This document shows, one piece after another, positions 11,000 to 21,640 of a stretch of 64,000 nt of DNA. The notes under the pieces are model-generated. The model had not been told where the DNA came from, ran no database searches, and worked only from the letters and a program-made list of their open reading frames with translations. Source of the DNA: Mixophyes australis (Eukaryota > Chordata > Amphibia > Anura > Limnodynastidae). How positions within the stretch are numbered: the first letter of the stretch is position 1; every line of letters starts with the position of its first letter. The DNA lies in NCBI GenBank assembly GCA_036250195.1, contig JAVHZZ010000017.1, forward strand, positions 2,170,001-2,234,000, given 5' to 3'. The position numbers and the translations under genes were made by a program.

Positions 11000-11500
11000 C
11001 AATGAGGCTTGAAGGAAATTCAAAGTGAGGCTGCATTCTTTTAGATGGAGTCAAAAATGAGGTTTGGATTTAGAAACAGATTTAATGCATATAAATACCA
11101 AAACGAGGCTTGGACTTAATTAAAAGAAAACTAATACACGCAAACACATTCAGCTCCAAACCGAGGCTTGGACTTAGATGGAAACAGGGCTAAAACATAA
11201 AGACCTCAAGCACTAAAACGAGACGTGGGCTGGAATATGGCAGAGCTAATACTTACAGCTATGTTGAGCTCCAAAACGAGGCTTGAACTCAATATTAAAT
11301 AGATTTGTTTATGATACTATAAAAACTAAAATAAGGCATAAATCTAAATAAAACTTTTCTATAATAAATTAACTTCTGAAATGAAGTTTTGGCTTGAATT
11401 TAAACAGAACTATACATGATATGAATTTTGAGAGTTTTGATCCAAATATAAACATAGCTCTCTAAACATTCTTATTTATCCCAAAAACAAGACTTGAGAA
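11000..11500. repeat. Diverged tandem repeat, period about 55-60 bp
   Basis: The motif AAACGAGGCTTGGACTTA or a variant recurs near 11001, 11055, 11100, 11160, 11217, 11274, 11330, 11380 and 11484, separated by AT-rich spacers. The units are strongly diverged, so it is an old array. Confidence 0.65.
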
Positions 11501-12363
11501 GCTAATACAAAAATGATGTATCGGACATGTACAGGAATAAAACATACATTCATCAACACTATTTCCAGCGATATAATAGAGTCACAATATAAATATTTTT
11601 ACTTTGTCACAAGTCACCCTACCAGTTAAGTTACCAGAACCTGTCGTTGATGAGAGCTTCATCTTTAGCAACCTCCTTTCCTATAGAACCAGATGTGTTT
11701 GCCGGTGCTCGGTTGTCCCCAGGGCTTAATCTCGAGTAGTGGTAACTTAATTCAGGTAAGTGGGCACCAGAGGACTACGCAATGAGATGTTGAGCTGAGA
11801 TCTCTATGGCAACTGGGATGCAGGATGCACCAGGACCAAATTTAGCAGGTATATGGAGTTTGCAACAGGATGCAGTACCAACCTTCACCAGTATAACAGA
11901 TTGGCAGTGCAGAGTAGAGGATGGTATAATACCAGATGTGGACTGTGTAGAGTTGGAGCTAGAGAGCAACACAGTACAAGGGAAGGTGCTGGAGCAAGAT
12001 CGAGCTGTAAATCAGGACTGTGAAACACTGCTGACACAGATGAGTTTAATGGAGTGGATAGCAAAAATAAAATGCAATAAAACCCCAAAAATAAAAGTGC
12101 ATAAGTTGTGTAAAAAATGAGAACACAATGATATGTGAATTTCATAATTACCTATATGTAATGCCAAATGATGCCATTAGTAAATATCTATTATACATTC
12201 TAATCTATTAGTTTGCAAGTAATTACCTTTCTGTATAACAATTGCTTTCCATATCTAGCAATCAGCTTTGATAAATGAATCACAGTTTTTATTAGTGTAT
12301 TCATATGAATTATAAGAATGTCAAATGTTTATCGTGATTATATCATAACTGAGTTGCCCTGTA
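11501..12363. other. AT-rich non-coding stretch
   Basis: No supported gene. The 104-codon open frame at 11806-12120 has no recognisable domain and an opposing open frame, so it is treated as chance. Confidence 0.4.
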
Positions 12364-12693
12364 TCAGATAAGAGCTAAACAATCCATAAGGAGAATTCTC
12401 TTTGATTCCCTCTTGAGCTCCTGATGGAGATCTCCTCCTCTCAAACCCATCTTGATCTGTTCCATGACAAATGCCTGTAGTGATCTTGGATCACAGTCAT
12501 GGCACTTCATAAAGCTCCTTTCAACATATGTTAGTTGTTTTAAATTATCTCTGTCTCTCCTGACTCTCTTTATGTTGTTTACATGCTCCAAGATTCTATT
12601 TTTGAGTGACCTGCCTGTCATGCCACCATAGTTTAAGTTACAGGGACAAGTTAAGCAGTAAATAACATTCGGAGGGTTACAATTTATGAATCC
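12364..12693 (-). pseudogene. Penelope-like element, GIY-YIG endonuclease remnant
   Basis: The minus-strand frame encodes FINCNPPNVIYCLTCPCNL, then NYGGMTGRSLKNRILEHVNNI, and stops at 12364. A VIYxLTCPC...Y.G.T.R.L..R..EH pattern is the GIY-YIG endonuclease domain found at the C-terminus of Penelope-like retroelements. The frame is cut at 12694 by the gypsy LTR and resumes beyond it at 20966. Confidence 0.8.
12689..12693. repeat. Target-site duplication AATCC, left copy
   Basis: AATCC lies immediately before the LTR start TGTCACTC and is repeated at 20966-20970 immediately after the second LTR. A 5-bp duplication is usual for Ty3/gypsy integration. Confidence 0.9.
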
Positions 12694-13029
12694 TGTCACT
12701 CACCGGACTGTGAGTGCTTCTTCCCGGACATTTAGGAACCGTGGTCGTCCTCCATCCTGAGGGTCTGCGCATGCGCAGCCCTTTCCTATACTTCAGTGTA
12801 TGTCCCTTTAACTCAATTGGCAGATCAGGCAACACTCCCTATATTAAGCACCTGTGGTCAACACCACGTTGCCTGATCTTGGAGTCTCATTCCCCATGAG
12901 TCTCTGAAGGTGTTCCTGTATTCCTCGTGTATTCAGCGCTGCTGATTCCTGTGGTTTCCAAACCACTTCTATCTCTGTGGTTTCCAAACCACTTCTACTA
13001 CTGTGGTTCCCATACCACTTCTACCATCA

Positions 13030-13480
13030 ACTGTATCATCGTGACTGTTTGCTGATTCCTATCCGCTGCCTCCGTGCACTACAGTCTTCTAAACCACTTC
13101 AACGCTATTATATATCATTGTGACTGTTTGCTGATTCCTATCCGCTGCCTCCGTGCACTCCAGCCTTTACTTCACATCAACTCACCTGTTCATCATCAAG
13201 TCTGTGAGCTGATTCCTATCCGCTGCCTCCGTGCACTACAGTCTCCAGCTTGCAACTCGCCTGTGTTCATCATCGTGACTGTGAGCTGATTCCTATCCGC
13301 TGCCTCCGTGCACTACAGTCTCCAGCTTGCAACTCGCCTGTGTTCATCATCGTGACTGTTAGCTGATTCCTATCCGCTGCCTCCGTGCACTACAGTCTCC
13401 AGCTTGCAACTCGCCTGTGTTCATCATCGTGACTGTTAGCTGATTCCTATCCGCTGCCCCTGTGCACTGCAGTCTCATCT
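13030..13480. repeat. About 78-bp tandem repeat inside the LTR
   Basis: The phrase GCTGATTCCTATCCGCTGCC, then TCCGTGCACTACAGTCTCC, recurs about six times, with a regular 78-bp spacing in its second half. The same array is in the other LTR at 19294-19744. Confidence 0.85.
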
Positions 13481-14224
13481 CAGCTCTCCTGTGTTTCCTC
13501 GAGACTGCTGCTCTCATTGCCATCCGCTACTCTCCGTGATCAACAGCTCCTGGTCTACTCTGCTCTCCCGTGTTCCATCGCTACTGGCACCTATTGGTTG
13601 CTACTGGTTACCCCCGTGTGCCCGCAGAGTCCTGCTGCTGCTGTCAGCGCTATCGTCCATCTACTGCTGATCCGCTCTCCACGCCTTCACGTGTCCCGCT
13701 GGTCTCTACCCTCCTGTCAGCATTGGATTCGTATCTCATCAACTACTCCTCTGCTGGATCATCTCCATTCTCCTGGGCCCTCCATGAGTCCAGTTCCACG
13801 TGTTACTGATTCCTGTGGATTCGTGTCCCTGTTGGTCTACTTACCTGTGCGCTGCACCTACTAGACCGCTGCCTCATCCATCCAGGGACTTCTCATCCAG
13901 CCGGCCTCCTGCCGCTCAGGTATCGCTGCACTCCTATCTGACTGCCTGCTTCTGAACCACGGTATGCATACTTCTCATTGACTGTGCTGGTGTATTGCAT
14001 ATCTTGCTGGACTGTGTTGGTTCTCCTCTGGAGTCTGCTATCCGCTGAGTCTATTGCCATCATTGACTGTGTTATCTTGTGCTGGATTACTTCAAGAGAC
14101 TTTCTATATTTGCAGACCTGTTCAGTCATTTATATATATTGTGCATATTACTGTGGATCGTGTATAAGGTGCCCGTGTATATCCTGTGTTGCAGTCTCTC
14201 CCCGTGCACCTCCTCACATATATA

Positions 14225-14492
14225 TTCAGTGGTACAACTTGCTGATGACAGACCACTGATCCCTGTTTCCTGTATCACCTGTTCCAGTATCCTCTCACAT
14301 AGCAGTGGTACAACTTGCTACCGCAGACCACTGACTTCCCGGATACCTCCACTTGGATTCCATTCCTTCACTCAGACAGCGGTACAACTTGCTATCCGCA
14401 GACCGCTGACTCTCATCACCTCCTTGTTTCTGTTGGACATTCCTCCTCACTATAGCAGTGGTACAACTTGCTATCGCAGACCACTGACTACC
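14225..14492. repeat. Four hairpin-like AGTGGT...ACCACT motifs in the LTR
   Basis: The motif AGTGGTACAACTTGCT followed by GCAGACCACTGA occurs at about 14227, 14302, 14379 (compensated form AGCGGT...ACCGCT) and 14455. Each copy can fold by pairing its ends. The matching array in the 3' LTR is at 20491-20756. Confidence 0.85.
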
Positions 14493-14714
14493 TTCACGTG
14501 CCCTTGTCCATACAGTTCCTCGTGTATTATTACCTCCATATTACCAGTGCTGCTAGTCATAGACTTTCCTGAGCATCTCATCATCTACCATTTCCTGTTC
14601 CGTGATCACCCAGCTACCAGAGTACCCTATTACCATCTACATTGCTCTGGTAAGCCTACCACCTGGTGATCCCTGGGTAAAGACTCCTAGTGCCCGTGAC
14701 AGTAAGATCAGGCC

Positions 14715-15647
14715 ATGACAGACCCAGATACGGAACCTACCGCCAAAGAGATGCTGCAGCATCTGGTCAGCCGTGTGGAGCAACAGGATGCCCGCCAACA
14801 GCTGTTACTTCAGTGTTATCAGTCATTAACCTCCCAAGGAACATCTGGACAGACTGTGACAGCTACTACTGAGGCTCCTGTGCTTTCCTCCGTTTCCCCA
14901 GTGCCATCCCAGGTGTCTACAGCTTCCACGCTTCACCTGCCTACTCCGTCAAAGTACGATGGAGACCCCAAAACTTGTAGGGGTTTCCTTAACCAATGTT
15001 CAGTCTATTTTGAGCTCCAACCTCAAAATTTTTCTACCCATCGTTCCAGAGTGGCCTATCTTATCTCTTTGTTTTCAGGACAAGCCCTGGCTTGGGCCTC
15101 CCCTCTGTGGGAAAGAAACGATCCAATATTACAAGATAGTGCCAAATTCATTTCCACATTCCGAAGTGTGTTCGATGAACCAGGTCGTGTGACCTCCGCT
15201 GCTTCCAGCATCCTCCGTCTGCGACAAGGATCTCATACAGTAGGCCAGTACGTCATTCAATTAAGGATCTTAGCCTCTGAACTTCAGTGGAACACTGAAG
15301 CCCTAGTTGCCGCCTTCTGGCAGGGGCTTTCCGATAAAATTAAAGATGCACTGACTACTCAAGAGCTTCCTTCGTCACTTGAAGATTTGATCTCTCTATG
15401 CCATCGTGTTGATATGAGATTTCGTGAAAGAGAGGCTGAGAAAACAACTTCAGCTAAAGCACCTCTTCGTTCTAACCCTCAATTTCGTCCAGTTTCACCC
15501 TCTGTGATTCCCATGGAGATAGGACGTTCCAAATTATCTTCAGAGGAGAGGAAACGAAGAGTAAAGAATAGACTCTGTATCTATTGTGCTGATTCCACTC
15601 ATATTCTCAGCTCGTGCCCTAAGAGATCGGGAAATGCCAGGCCCTAA
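14715..15647 (+). CDS. gag: Gypsy chromovirus Gag
   Basis: 310 codons from ATG 14715, 13 bases after the 5' LTR. The N-terminal part is Gln-rich (LVSRVEQQDARQQ). The central part has the retrotransposon capsid pattern (KYDGDPKTCRGFLNQC, then QALAWASPLWE and VGQYVIQLRILASELQW). The C-terminus has one CCHC zinc knuckle, CIYCADSTHILSSC, for nucleic-acid binding. Gag forms the particle that packages element RNA. Pol lies in the -1 frame, and that frame is already open before the Gag stop, so a -1 frameshift is expected. No internal stop is seen. Confidence 0.95.
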   Translation: MTDPDTEPTAKEMLQHLVSRVEQQDARQQLLLQCYQSLTSQGTSGQTVTATTEAPVLSSVSPVPSQVSTASTLHLPTPSKYDGDPKTCRGFLNQCSVYFELQPQNFSTHRSRVAYLISLFSGQALAWASPLWERNDPILQDSAKFISTFRSVFDEPGRVTSAASSILRLRQGSHTVGQYVIQLRILASELQWNTEALVAAFWQGLSDKIKDALTTQELPSSLEDLISLCHRVDMRFREREAEKTTSAKAPLRSNPQFRPVSPSVIPMEIGRSKLSSEERKRRVKNRLCIYCADSTHILSSCPKRSGNARP

Positions 15648-15661
15648 CTAGTTCTGGAGAG

Positions 15662-18600
15662 GTGAAGTTAGGGTCCCTGGAGTCCTCTCCATCTTCCATG
15701 AAATCTAAAGTCTGCGCCTGTGATGTTACGATTTCCTGTGCTACCAAAACCTTTGAGTCACAGGCATTGATTGATTCCGGAGCAGCAGGAAATTTTATTT
15801 CCAAATCATTAGTAAATCAATGGTCTCTACCAGTGATTACCTTAAAAACACCCATTACTGTGACGGCTATAGATGGATCACGTCTCATCAACGGTCTCAT
15901 CACCCAGAGTACGTCTCCAGTAACCCTTCAGATTGGTGCCCTGCATCATGAAGAAATATCGTTTTTAATCCTTCCTGTTACGACAAGTCCGATTGTCTTA
16001 GGCCTTCCATGGCTTCAGTGTCACTCTCCCCAGATTGACTGGCGCACCCCTCAAGTCACGTCTTGGGGGTTTGAATGTCACCATCGTTGCCTTTCCCAAG
16101 TCATTCCTCTCAAAGTACAGCAATCTTCCATCTCATCTACCTCACCGGGACTCCCTCCTCAATATGCTTCATTTACTGATGTTTTTGATAAAGCTCAGTC
16201 TGAACGTCTTCCTCCTCATCGTTCTTGGGATTGTCCGATCGACCTTCTTCCTGGCAAGACTCCTCCCAGGGGCCGGGTCTATCCACTCTCGTTACCTGAA
16301 ACTCAAGCTACATCTGAATATATACGGGAGAACCTCCAGCGTGGGTTTATTCGACCTTCCACCTCTCCCGCTGGAGCTGGGTTCTTCTTCGTCAAAAAGA
16401 AGGATGGATCATTACGCCCTTGCATAGATTTTCGTGGACTCAATGCCATTACTATCAAGAATCGGTATCCCATTCCGCTGATCACTGAGCTATTCAATCG
16501 CATCAAGGGAGCCCGTATCTTTACTAAGTTGGATCTTCGTGGTGCCTACAATTTAATCAGAATCCGTTCCGGTGACGAATGGAAGACAGCGTTTAACACC
16601 AGAGACGGGCATTACGAATATCTGGTAATGCCTTTCGGGCTATGTAATGCCCCCGCTGTTTTTCAAGGCTTCATCAATGAGATCTTTCGGGACTTATTAT
16701 ATGTATGTGTCGTCGTCTACCTGGACGACATATTGATCTTTTCACAGGACCTGCCTTCTCACCACCAACATGTGGCAGAAGTCCTCTCCAGACTACGGAA
16801 AAATTCATTGTTCTGTAAATTAGAAAAATGTTCATTCGAATTACCCCAGATTCCATTCTTGGGGTATATAGTTTCCGGAGTTGGCCTGAAGATGGATCCA
16901 GACAAGGTGAATGCTGTACTACATTGGCCCCAGCCAACTACTCTTCGTGCTATCCAGCGTTTTTTATGTTTTGCCAATTACTATAGACGCTTCATTCAAG
17001 ACTTTTCTTCCATTGCATCTCCTATTGTGGCCCTGACTCGGAAAGGGGCTAATCCTAAGCAATGGTCACCTGAGGCTCTTCAAGCCTTTCAAACACTAAA
17101 AGAGTCCTTCTCTTCGGCTCCAATCCTTCGACAGCCTGATGTGACACTCCCCTTCTTTCTAGAAGTAGATGCCTCTAATGTGGGCTTAGGAGCTATTCTC
17201 TCCCAACGCTCGGAACAGCAAAAATTCCATCCTTGTGCCTTCTATTCTCGGGGTCTCCTGCCCGCAGAGAAGAATTATACTATCGGGGACAAGGAGCTAC
17301 TGGCTATCAAAGCCGCATTAGAGGAATGGAGATACTTATTGGAGGGAGCTCGCCATCCGGTGACGATCTTCACGGATCATAAGAACTTGTCATATCTCCA
17401 GTCTGCCCAATGCTTGAACCCTCGTCAAGCAAGATGGTCTCTTTTCTTTTCCCGTTTTGAATTAATAATAACCTTCAAACCAGCTGCCAAGAACAAAAAA
17501 GCTGACGCTTTATCTAGAGCCTTTGTGACGTCCTCTGATATAGAAGAGGTTTCCAACCATACCATTCTAGACCCCAAATGTATCTCACTGGCTGCTTCAT
17601 CCACCAAAACGCTACCATTTGGGAAGACCCTCGTGCCTCCTACTCTAAGGAGGAAAATCCTTTCGTGGTTCCATGCCTCCCGTTTTTCTGGACACGCCGG
17701 TGAACACAAGACCTTTGAGATTCTCTCTCGAAGTTACTGGTGGCCTTCAATGAGGAGAGACGTCAAAGAGTTCATTGCTTCTTGTGAGCTATGTTCCCAG
17801 TTCAAATCCTCCCGCAGAACTCCAGCAGGGTTGCTGCGACCACTACCCATTCCGTCCAAACCATGGACCCATATTAGTATGGATTTCGTTACTGACTTAC
17901 CACCTAGTAAGAATCATAACACTATTTGGGTGGTGGTGGACAGATTTTCGAAGATGGCTCATTTCATCCCTCTGTCTGGTTTGCCTTCCTCGTCTATCCT
18001 GGCTGAACATTTCATTAAAGAGATCTTCCGTATCCATGGATGTCCGTCTGAGATTGTGTCAGATAGAGGAGTACAATTCGTTTCCAGATTCTGGCGAGCC
18101 CTTTGTAAAACCTTGGGCATACGATTAGCACTCTCATCTTCTTACCATCCGCAATCTAACGGACAAACTGAACGTGTCAATCAAGATCTTGAGACTTTTA
18201 TAAGAATGTTTTCATCAGCCAATCAAGACAACTGGGTAGAGTTGCTTCCTTGGGCTGAATTCGCCCATAACAACATGTACCATGAGTCATCATCCAAAAC
18301 TCCATTTTTTGTGGTCTACGGTCACCATCCGTCTTTTCCGGAATTTCCTGCCCTCCCGCCCACCCAAGTTCCTGCGGTGGAAACTGTTTGTCAGACCTTT
18401 AAAAATATCTGGTCTCAGGTCAAAACCTGTTTAAAGAAGACATCTATCAAATATAAATCTTTCGCAGATAAGAAGAGGCGGGCTATTCCACCACTAAAAA
18501 TTGGAGATCGTGTCTGGTTATCTACCAAAAATATTCGTTTAAAGGTTCCATCTATGAAATTCGCCCCTCGTTTTATTGGTCCATATAGGATCATTCAAGT

Positions 18601-19024
18601 AATCAATCCAGTATGTGTGAAACTTCTTCTTCCTAAGAATCTTCGGATTTCTAATGCCTTCCATGTATCCTTGCTCAAACCTCTTATTATCAACCGTTTC
18701 TCAACTCCTCCCTCAGCTCCGCAGCCAGTTCAAGTTCATCAGGAGGAGGATTTCGAGATTACTGAGGTACTAGACGCAAAAATTTCGCGAGGAGTCCTCC
18801 ATTTCCTCGTTCATTGGAAGGGCTTTGGTCCTGAGGAGCGCTCTTGGATCAAAGCTGAAGATCTTAATGCTCCTGCCCTTTTGAAGAAGTTTTATTCCAA
18901 AAATCCGGACAAGCCCGGTTCCAGGCGTTCTGTGCCCACCTTTAAAAGGGGGGGTACTGTCACTCACCGGACTGTGAGTGCTTCTTCCCGGACATTTAGG
19001 AACCGTGGTCGTCCTCCATCCTGA
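15662..19024 (+). CDS. pol: Gypsy chromovirus Pol polyprotein, intact
   Basis: About 1120 codons with all domains in order. Aspartic protease: LIDSGAAGNFIS near residue 38. Reverse transcriptase: LRPCIDFRGLN and intact VYLDDILIFS. RNase H: FFLEVDASNVGLGAIL. Integrase: H/C zinc region, then MDFVTDLP, EIVSDRGVQF and SNGQTERVNQDLE supplying the D,D,E residues. A C-terminal chromodomain has FLVHWKGFGPEERSWI. Chromodomains in this lineage (Sushi-ichi/Hsr1-like chromoviruses) can target integration to chromatin marks. The frame runs 67 bp into the 3' LTR. Base 15662 is a GTG, not a likely start, since the frame is open upstream and expression by frameshift from gag is expected. With near-identical LTRs this copy may be, or recently was, mobile. 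Confidence 0.95.
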   Translation: MKLGSLESSPSSMKSKVCACDVTISCATKTFESQALIDSGAAGNFISKSLVNQWSLPVITLKTPITVTAIDGSRLINGLITQSTSPVTLQIGALHHEEISFLILPVTTSPIVLGLPWLQCHSPQIDWRTPQVTSWGFECHHRCLSQVIPLKVQQSSISSTSPGLPPQYASFTDVFDKAQSERLPPHRSWDCPIDLLPGKTPPRGRVYPLSLPETQATSEYIRENLQRGFIRPSTSPAGAGFFFVKKKDGSLRPCIDFRGLNAITIKNRYPIPLITELFNRIKGARIFTKLDLRGAYNLIRIRSGDEWKTAFNTRDGHYEYLVMPFGLCNAPAVFQGFINEIFRDLLYVCVVVYLDDILIFSQDLPSHHQHVAEVLSRLRKNSLFCKLEKCSFELPQIPFLGYIVSGVGLKMDPDKVNAVLHWPQPTTLRAIQRFLCFANYYRRFIQDFSSIASPIVALTRKGANPKQWSPEALQAFQTLKESFSSAPILRQPDVTLPFFLEVDASNVGLGAILSQRSEQQKFHPCAFYSRGLLPAEKNYTIGDKELLAIKAALEEWRYLLEGARHPVTIFTDHKNLSYLQSAQCLNPRQARWSLFFSRFELIITFKPAAKNKKADALSRAFVTSSDIEEVSNHTILDPKCISLAASSTKTLPFGKTLVPPTLRRKILSWFHASRFSGHAGEHKTFEILSRSYWWPSMRRDVKEFIASCELCSQFKSSRRTPAGLLRPLPIPSKPWTHISMDFVTDLPPSKNHNTIWVVVDRFSKMAHFIPLSGLPSSSILAEHFIKEIFRIHGCPSEIVSDRGVQFVSRFWRALCKTLGIRLALSSSYHPQSNGQTERVNQDLETFIRMFSSANQDNWVELLPWAEFAHNNMYHESSSKTPFFVVYGHHPSFPEFPALPPTQVPAVETVCQTFKNIWSQVKTCLKKTSIKYKSFADKKRRAIPPLKIGDRVWLSTKNIRLKVPSMKFAPRFIGPYRIIQVINPVCVKLLLPKNLRISNAFHVSLLKPLIINRFSTPPSAPQPVQVHQEEDFEITEVLDAKISRGVLHFLVHWKGFGPEERSWIKAEDLNAPALLKKFYSKNPDKPGSRRSVPTFKRGGTVTHRTVSASSRTFRNRGRPPS
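18941..18957 (+). other. Polypurine tract before 3' LTR
   Basis: TTTAAAAGGGGGGGTAC abuts the 3' LTR start at 18958, as expected for the plus-strand priming site of an LTR element. A tRNA primer site after the 5' LTR (14702 onward) could not be assigned. Confidence 0.75.
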
Positions 19025-20965
19025 GGGTCTGCGCATGCGCAGCCCTTTCCTATACTTCAGTGTATGTCCCTTTAACTCAATTGGCAGATCAGGCAACACT
19101 CCCTATATTAAGCACCTGTGGTCAACACCACGTTGCCTGATCTTGGAGTCTCATTCCCCATGAGTCTCTGAAGGTGTTCCTGTATTCCTCGTGTATTCAG
19201 CGCTGCTGATTCCTGTGGTTTCCAAACCACTTCTATCTCTGTGGTTTCCAAACCACTTCTACTACTGTGGTTCCCATACCACTTCTACCATCAACTGTAT
19301 CATCGTGACTGTTTGCTGATTCCTATCCGCTGCCTCCGTGCACTACAGTCTTCTAAACCACTTCAACGCTATTATATATCATTGTGACTGTTTGCTGATT
19401 CCTATCCGCTGCCTCCGTGCACTCCAGCCTTTACTTCACATCCACTCACCTGTTCATCATCAAGTCTGTGAGCTGATTCCTATCCGCTGCCTCCGTGCAC
19501 TACAGTCTCCAGCTTGCAACTCGCCTGTGTTCATCATCGTGACTGTGAGCTGATTCCTATCCGCTGCCTCCGTGCACTACAGTCTCCAGCTTGCAACTCG
19601 CCTGTGTTCATCATCGTGACTGTTAGCTGATTCCTATCCGCTGCCTCCGTGCACTACAGTCTCCAGCTTGCAACTCGCCTGTGTTCATCATCGTGACTGT
19701 TAGCTGATTCCTATCCGCTGCCCCTGTGCACTGCAGTCTCATCTCAGCTCTCCTGTGTTTCCTCGAGACTGCTGCTCTCATTGCCATCCGCTACTCTCCG
19801 TGATCAACAGCTCCTGGTCTACTCTGCTCTCCCGTGTTCCATCGCTACTGGCACCTATTGGTTGCTACTGGTTACCCCCGTGTGCCCGCAGAGTCCTGCT
19901 GCTGCTGTCAGCGCTATCGTCCATCTACTGCTGATCCGCTCTCCACGCCTTCACGTGTCCCGCTGGTCTCTACCCTCCTGTCAGCATTGGATTCGTATCT
20001 CATCAACTACTCCTCTGCTGGATCATCTCCATTCTCCTGGGCCCTCCATGAGTCCAGTTCCACGTGTTACTGATTCCTGTGGATTCGTGTCCCTGTTGGT
20101 CTACTTACCTGTGCGCTGCACCTACTAGACCGCTGCCTCATCCATCCAGGGACTTCTCATCCAGCCGGCCTCCTGCCGCTCAGGTATCGCTGCACTCCTA
20201 TCTGACTGCCTGCTTCTGAACCACGGTATGCATACTTCTCATTGACTGTGCTGGTGTATTGCATATCTTGCTGGACTGTGTTGGTTCTCCTCTGGAGTCT
20301 GCTATCTGCTGAGTCTATTGCCATCATTGACTGTGTTATCTTGTGCTGGATTACTTCAAGAGACTTTCTATATTTGCAGACCTGTTCAGTCATTTATATA
20401 TATTGTGCATATTACTGTGGATCGTGTATAAGGTGCCCGTGTATATCCTGTGTTGCAGTCTCTCCCCGTGCACCTCCTCACATATATATTCAGTGGTACA
20501 ACTTGCTGATGACAGACCACTGATCCCTGTTTCCTGTATCACCTGTTCCAGTATCCTCTCACATAGCAGTGGTACAACTTGCTACCGCAGACCACTGACT
20601 TCCCGGATACCTCCACTTGGATTCCATTCCTTCACTCAGACAGCGGTACAACTTGCTATCCGCAGACCGCTGACTCTCATCACCTCCTTGTTTCTGTTGG
20701 ACATTCCTCCTCACTATAGCAGTGGTACAACTTGCTATCGCAGACCACTGACTACCTTCACGTGCCCTTGTCCATACAGTTCCTCGTGTATTATTACCTC
20801 CATATTACCAGTGCTGCTAGTCATAGACTTTCCTGAGCATCTCATCATCTACCATTTCCTGTTCCGTGATCACCCAGCTACCAGAGTACCCTATTACCAT
20901 CTACATTGCTCTGGTAAGCCTACCACCTGGTGATCCCTGGGTAAAGACTCCTAGTGCCCGTGACA
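18958..20965 (+). mobile_element. Gypsy element, 3' LTR (2008 bp)
   Basis: Copy of 12694-14701 with the same ends and length. It is followed by AATCC at 20966-20970, the right target-site duplication, and then by the continuation of the interrupted Penelope-like element. Confidence 0.95.
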
Positions 20966-21180
20966 AATCCTTTGATTTAACTCTCGAGAACCGATCTTTA
21001 TACTCCTTTGTTTGTATCATAAATTGGCATGCCCGGCATACGCCATATTTGAAAAAACCCATTGGTCGATTAGAAATTCTCTTTTCAAATGGTGAGAAGA
21101 TATTGGCTATTTGCTGTTCACTGATCTTTCTGCTTTTCTTACAAGCTTAGATTTCAGTTCATATGATCTTTGAGCATAGA
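20966..21180 (-). pseudogene. Penelope-like element, upstream part of the split remnant
   Basis: Minus-strand translation gives FFKYGVCRACQFMIQTKEY followed by DRFSRVKSKD, then, after a one-base frame change, joins the GFINCNPPN of 12364-12693 once one AATCC copy is ignored. The CxxC-containing segment before the GIY-YIG motif is typical of Penelope-like elements. The reading frame is decayed. Confidence 0.65.
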
Positions 21181-21246
21181 TGTTATCATCAGAACAATTC
21201 CATTCTAATTAATTCTCCCTTGGGTATCGCTTGAATTACTGCTGGA

Positions 21247-21416
21247 AAAATGGGATTTTTACTCACCGTAAAATCCGTTTCTCTGACTCCATTGGGGGAC
21301 ACTGCGAGACAATGGGTATAGTAGTGTGCTCAGGAGTTCTTGTCACTTTAACTGTTAAATCTTTGGACTCCTCCCCTGCTATGCCCCTCCTCTCCAGAGA
21401 GATCCTCAGTTTTGAC
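21247..21416. repeat. DIRS left inverted terminal repeat
   Basis: The outer 45 bp (AAAATGGGATTTTTACTCAC...) are unique to this end. The following ~130 bp (CATTGGGGGACACTGCGAGA through GAGAGATCCTCAGTTTT) are inverted at 25545-25668 with a few mismatches. Confidence 0.85.
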
Positions 21417-21525
21417 TAACAAAGAGTGAACTTAAGGAGGTAACATAACCTAGACAGGTCTTAATAATAAAGAACCATAATCAAAATTTCCACACACAGA
21501 ACTATATACAGAGCAAGGGAGGGTG

Positions 21526-21624
21526 CGCAGTGTCCCCCAATGGAGTCAGAGAAACGGATTTTACGGTGAGTAAAAATCCCATTTTCTCTTCCCTGCCATT
21601 GGGGGACACTGCGAGACATTGGGG
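21526..21624. repeat. DIRS internal complementary region
   Basis: It joins the reverse complement of the left outer end (CGGTGAGTAAAAATCCCATT) directly to the reverse complement of the right outer end (CTCTTCCCTGCCATTGGGGG), with a shared AAA/TTT at the joint. In DIRS elements this segment templates completion and circularisation of the terminal sequences. Confidence 0.9.
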
Positions 21625-21640
21625 ATATACCAAAGCTTCC

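Larger units (their letters stand above)
12694..14701 (+). mobile_element. Gypsy element, 5' LTR (2008 bp)
   Basis: Begins TGTCACTCACC and ends GCCCGTGACA, so it has TGTCA...TGACA ends. The second copy at 18958-20965 has the same length. By eye only two differences were found (13173 region A/C and 14045 region C/T), so the insertion is very young. The LTR is unusually long and contains two internal tandem motifs (listed separately). Open frames inside it, such as 14079-14669, are shared by both LTRs and have no recognised domain. Confidence 0.95.

Noticed and set aside
11806..12120. 104-codon frame as a gene
   Set aside because: No recognisable domain, opposite-strand frame also open, no splice context.
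13517..14669. LTR open frames (115, 79, 93 and 196 codons)
   Set aside because: Present in both LTR copies by identity, with Leu/Cys/Ser-rich translations and no domain; LTR regulatory sequence is the simpler reading.
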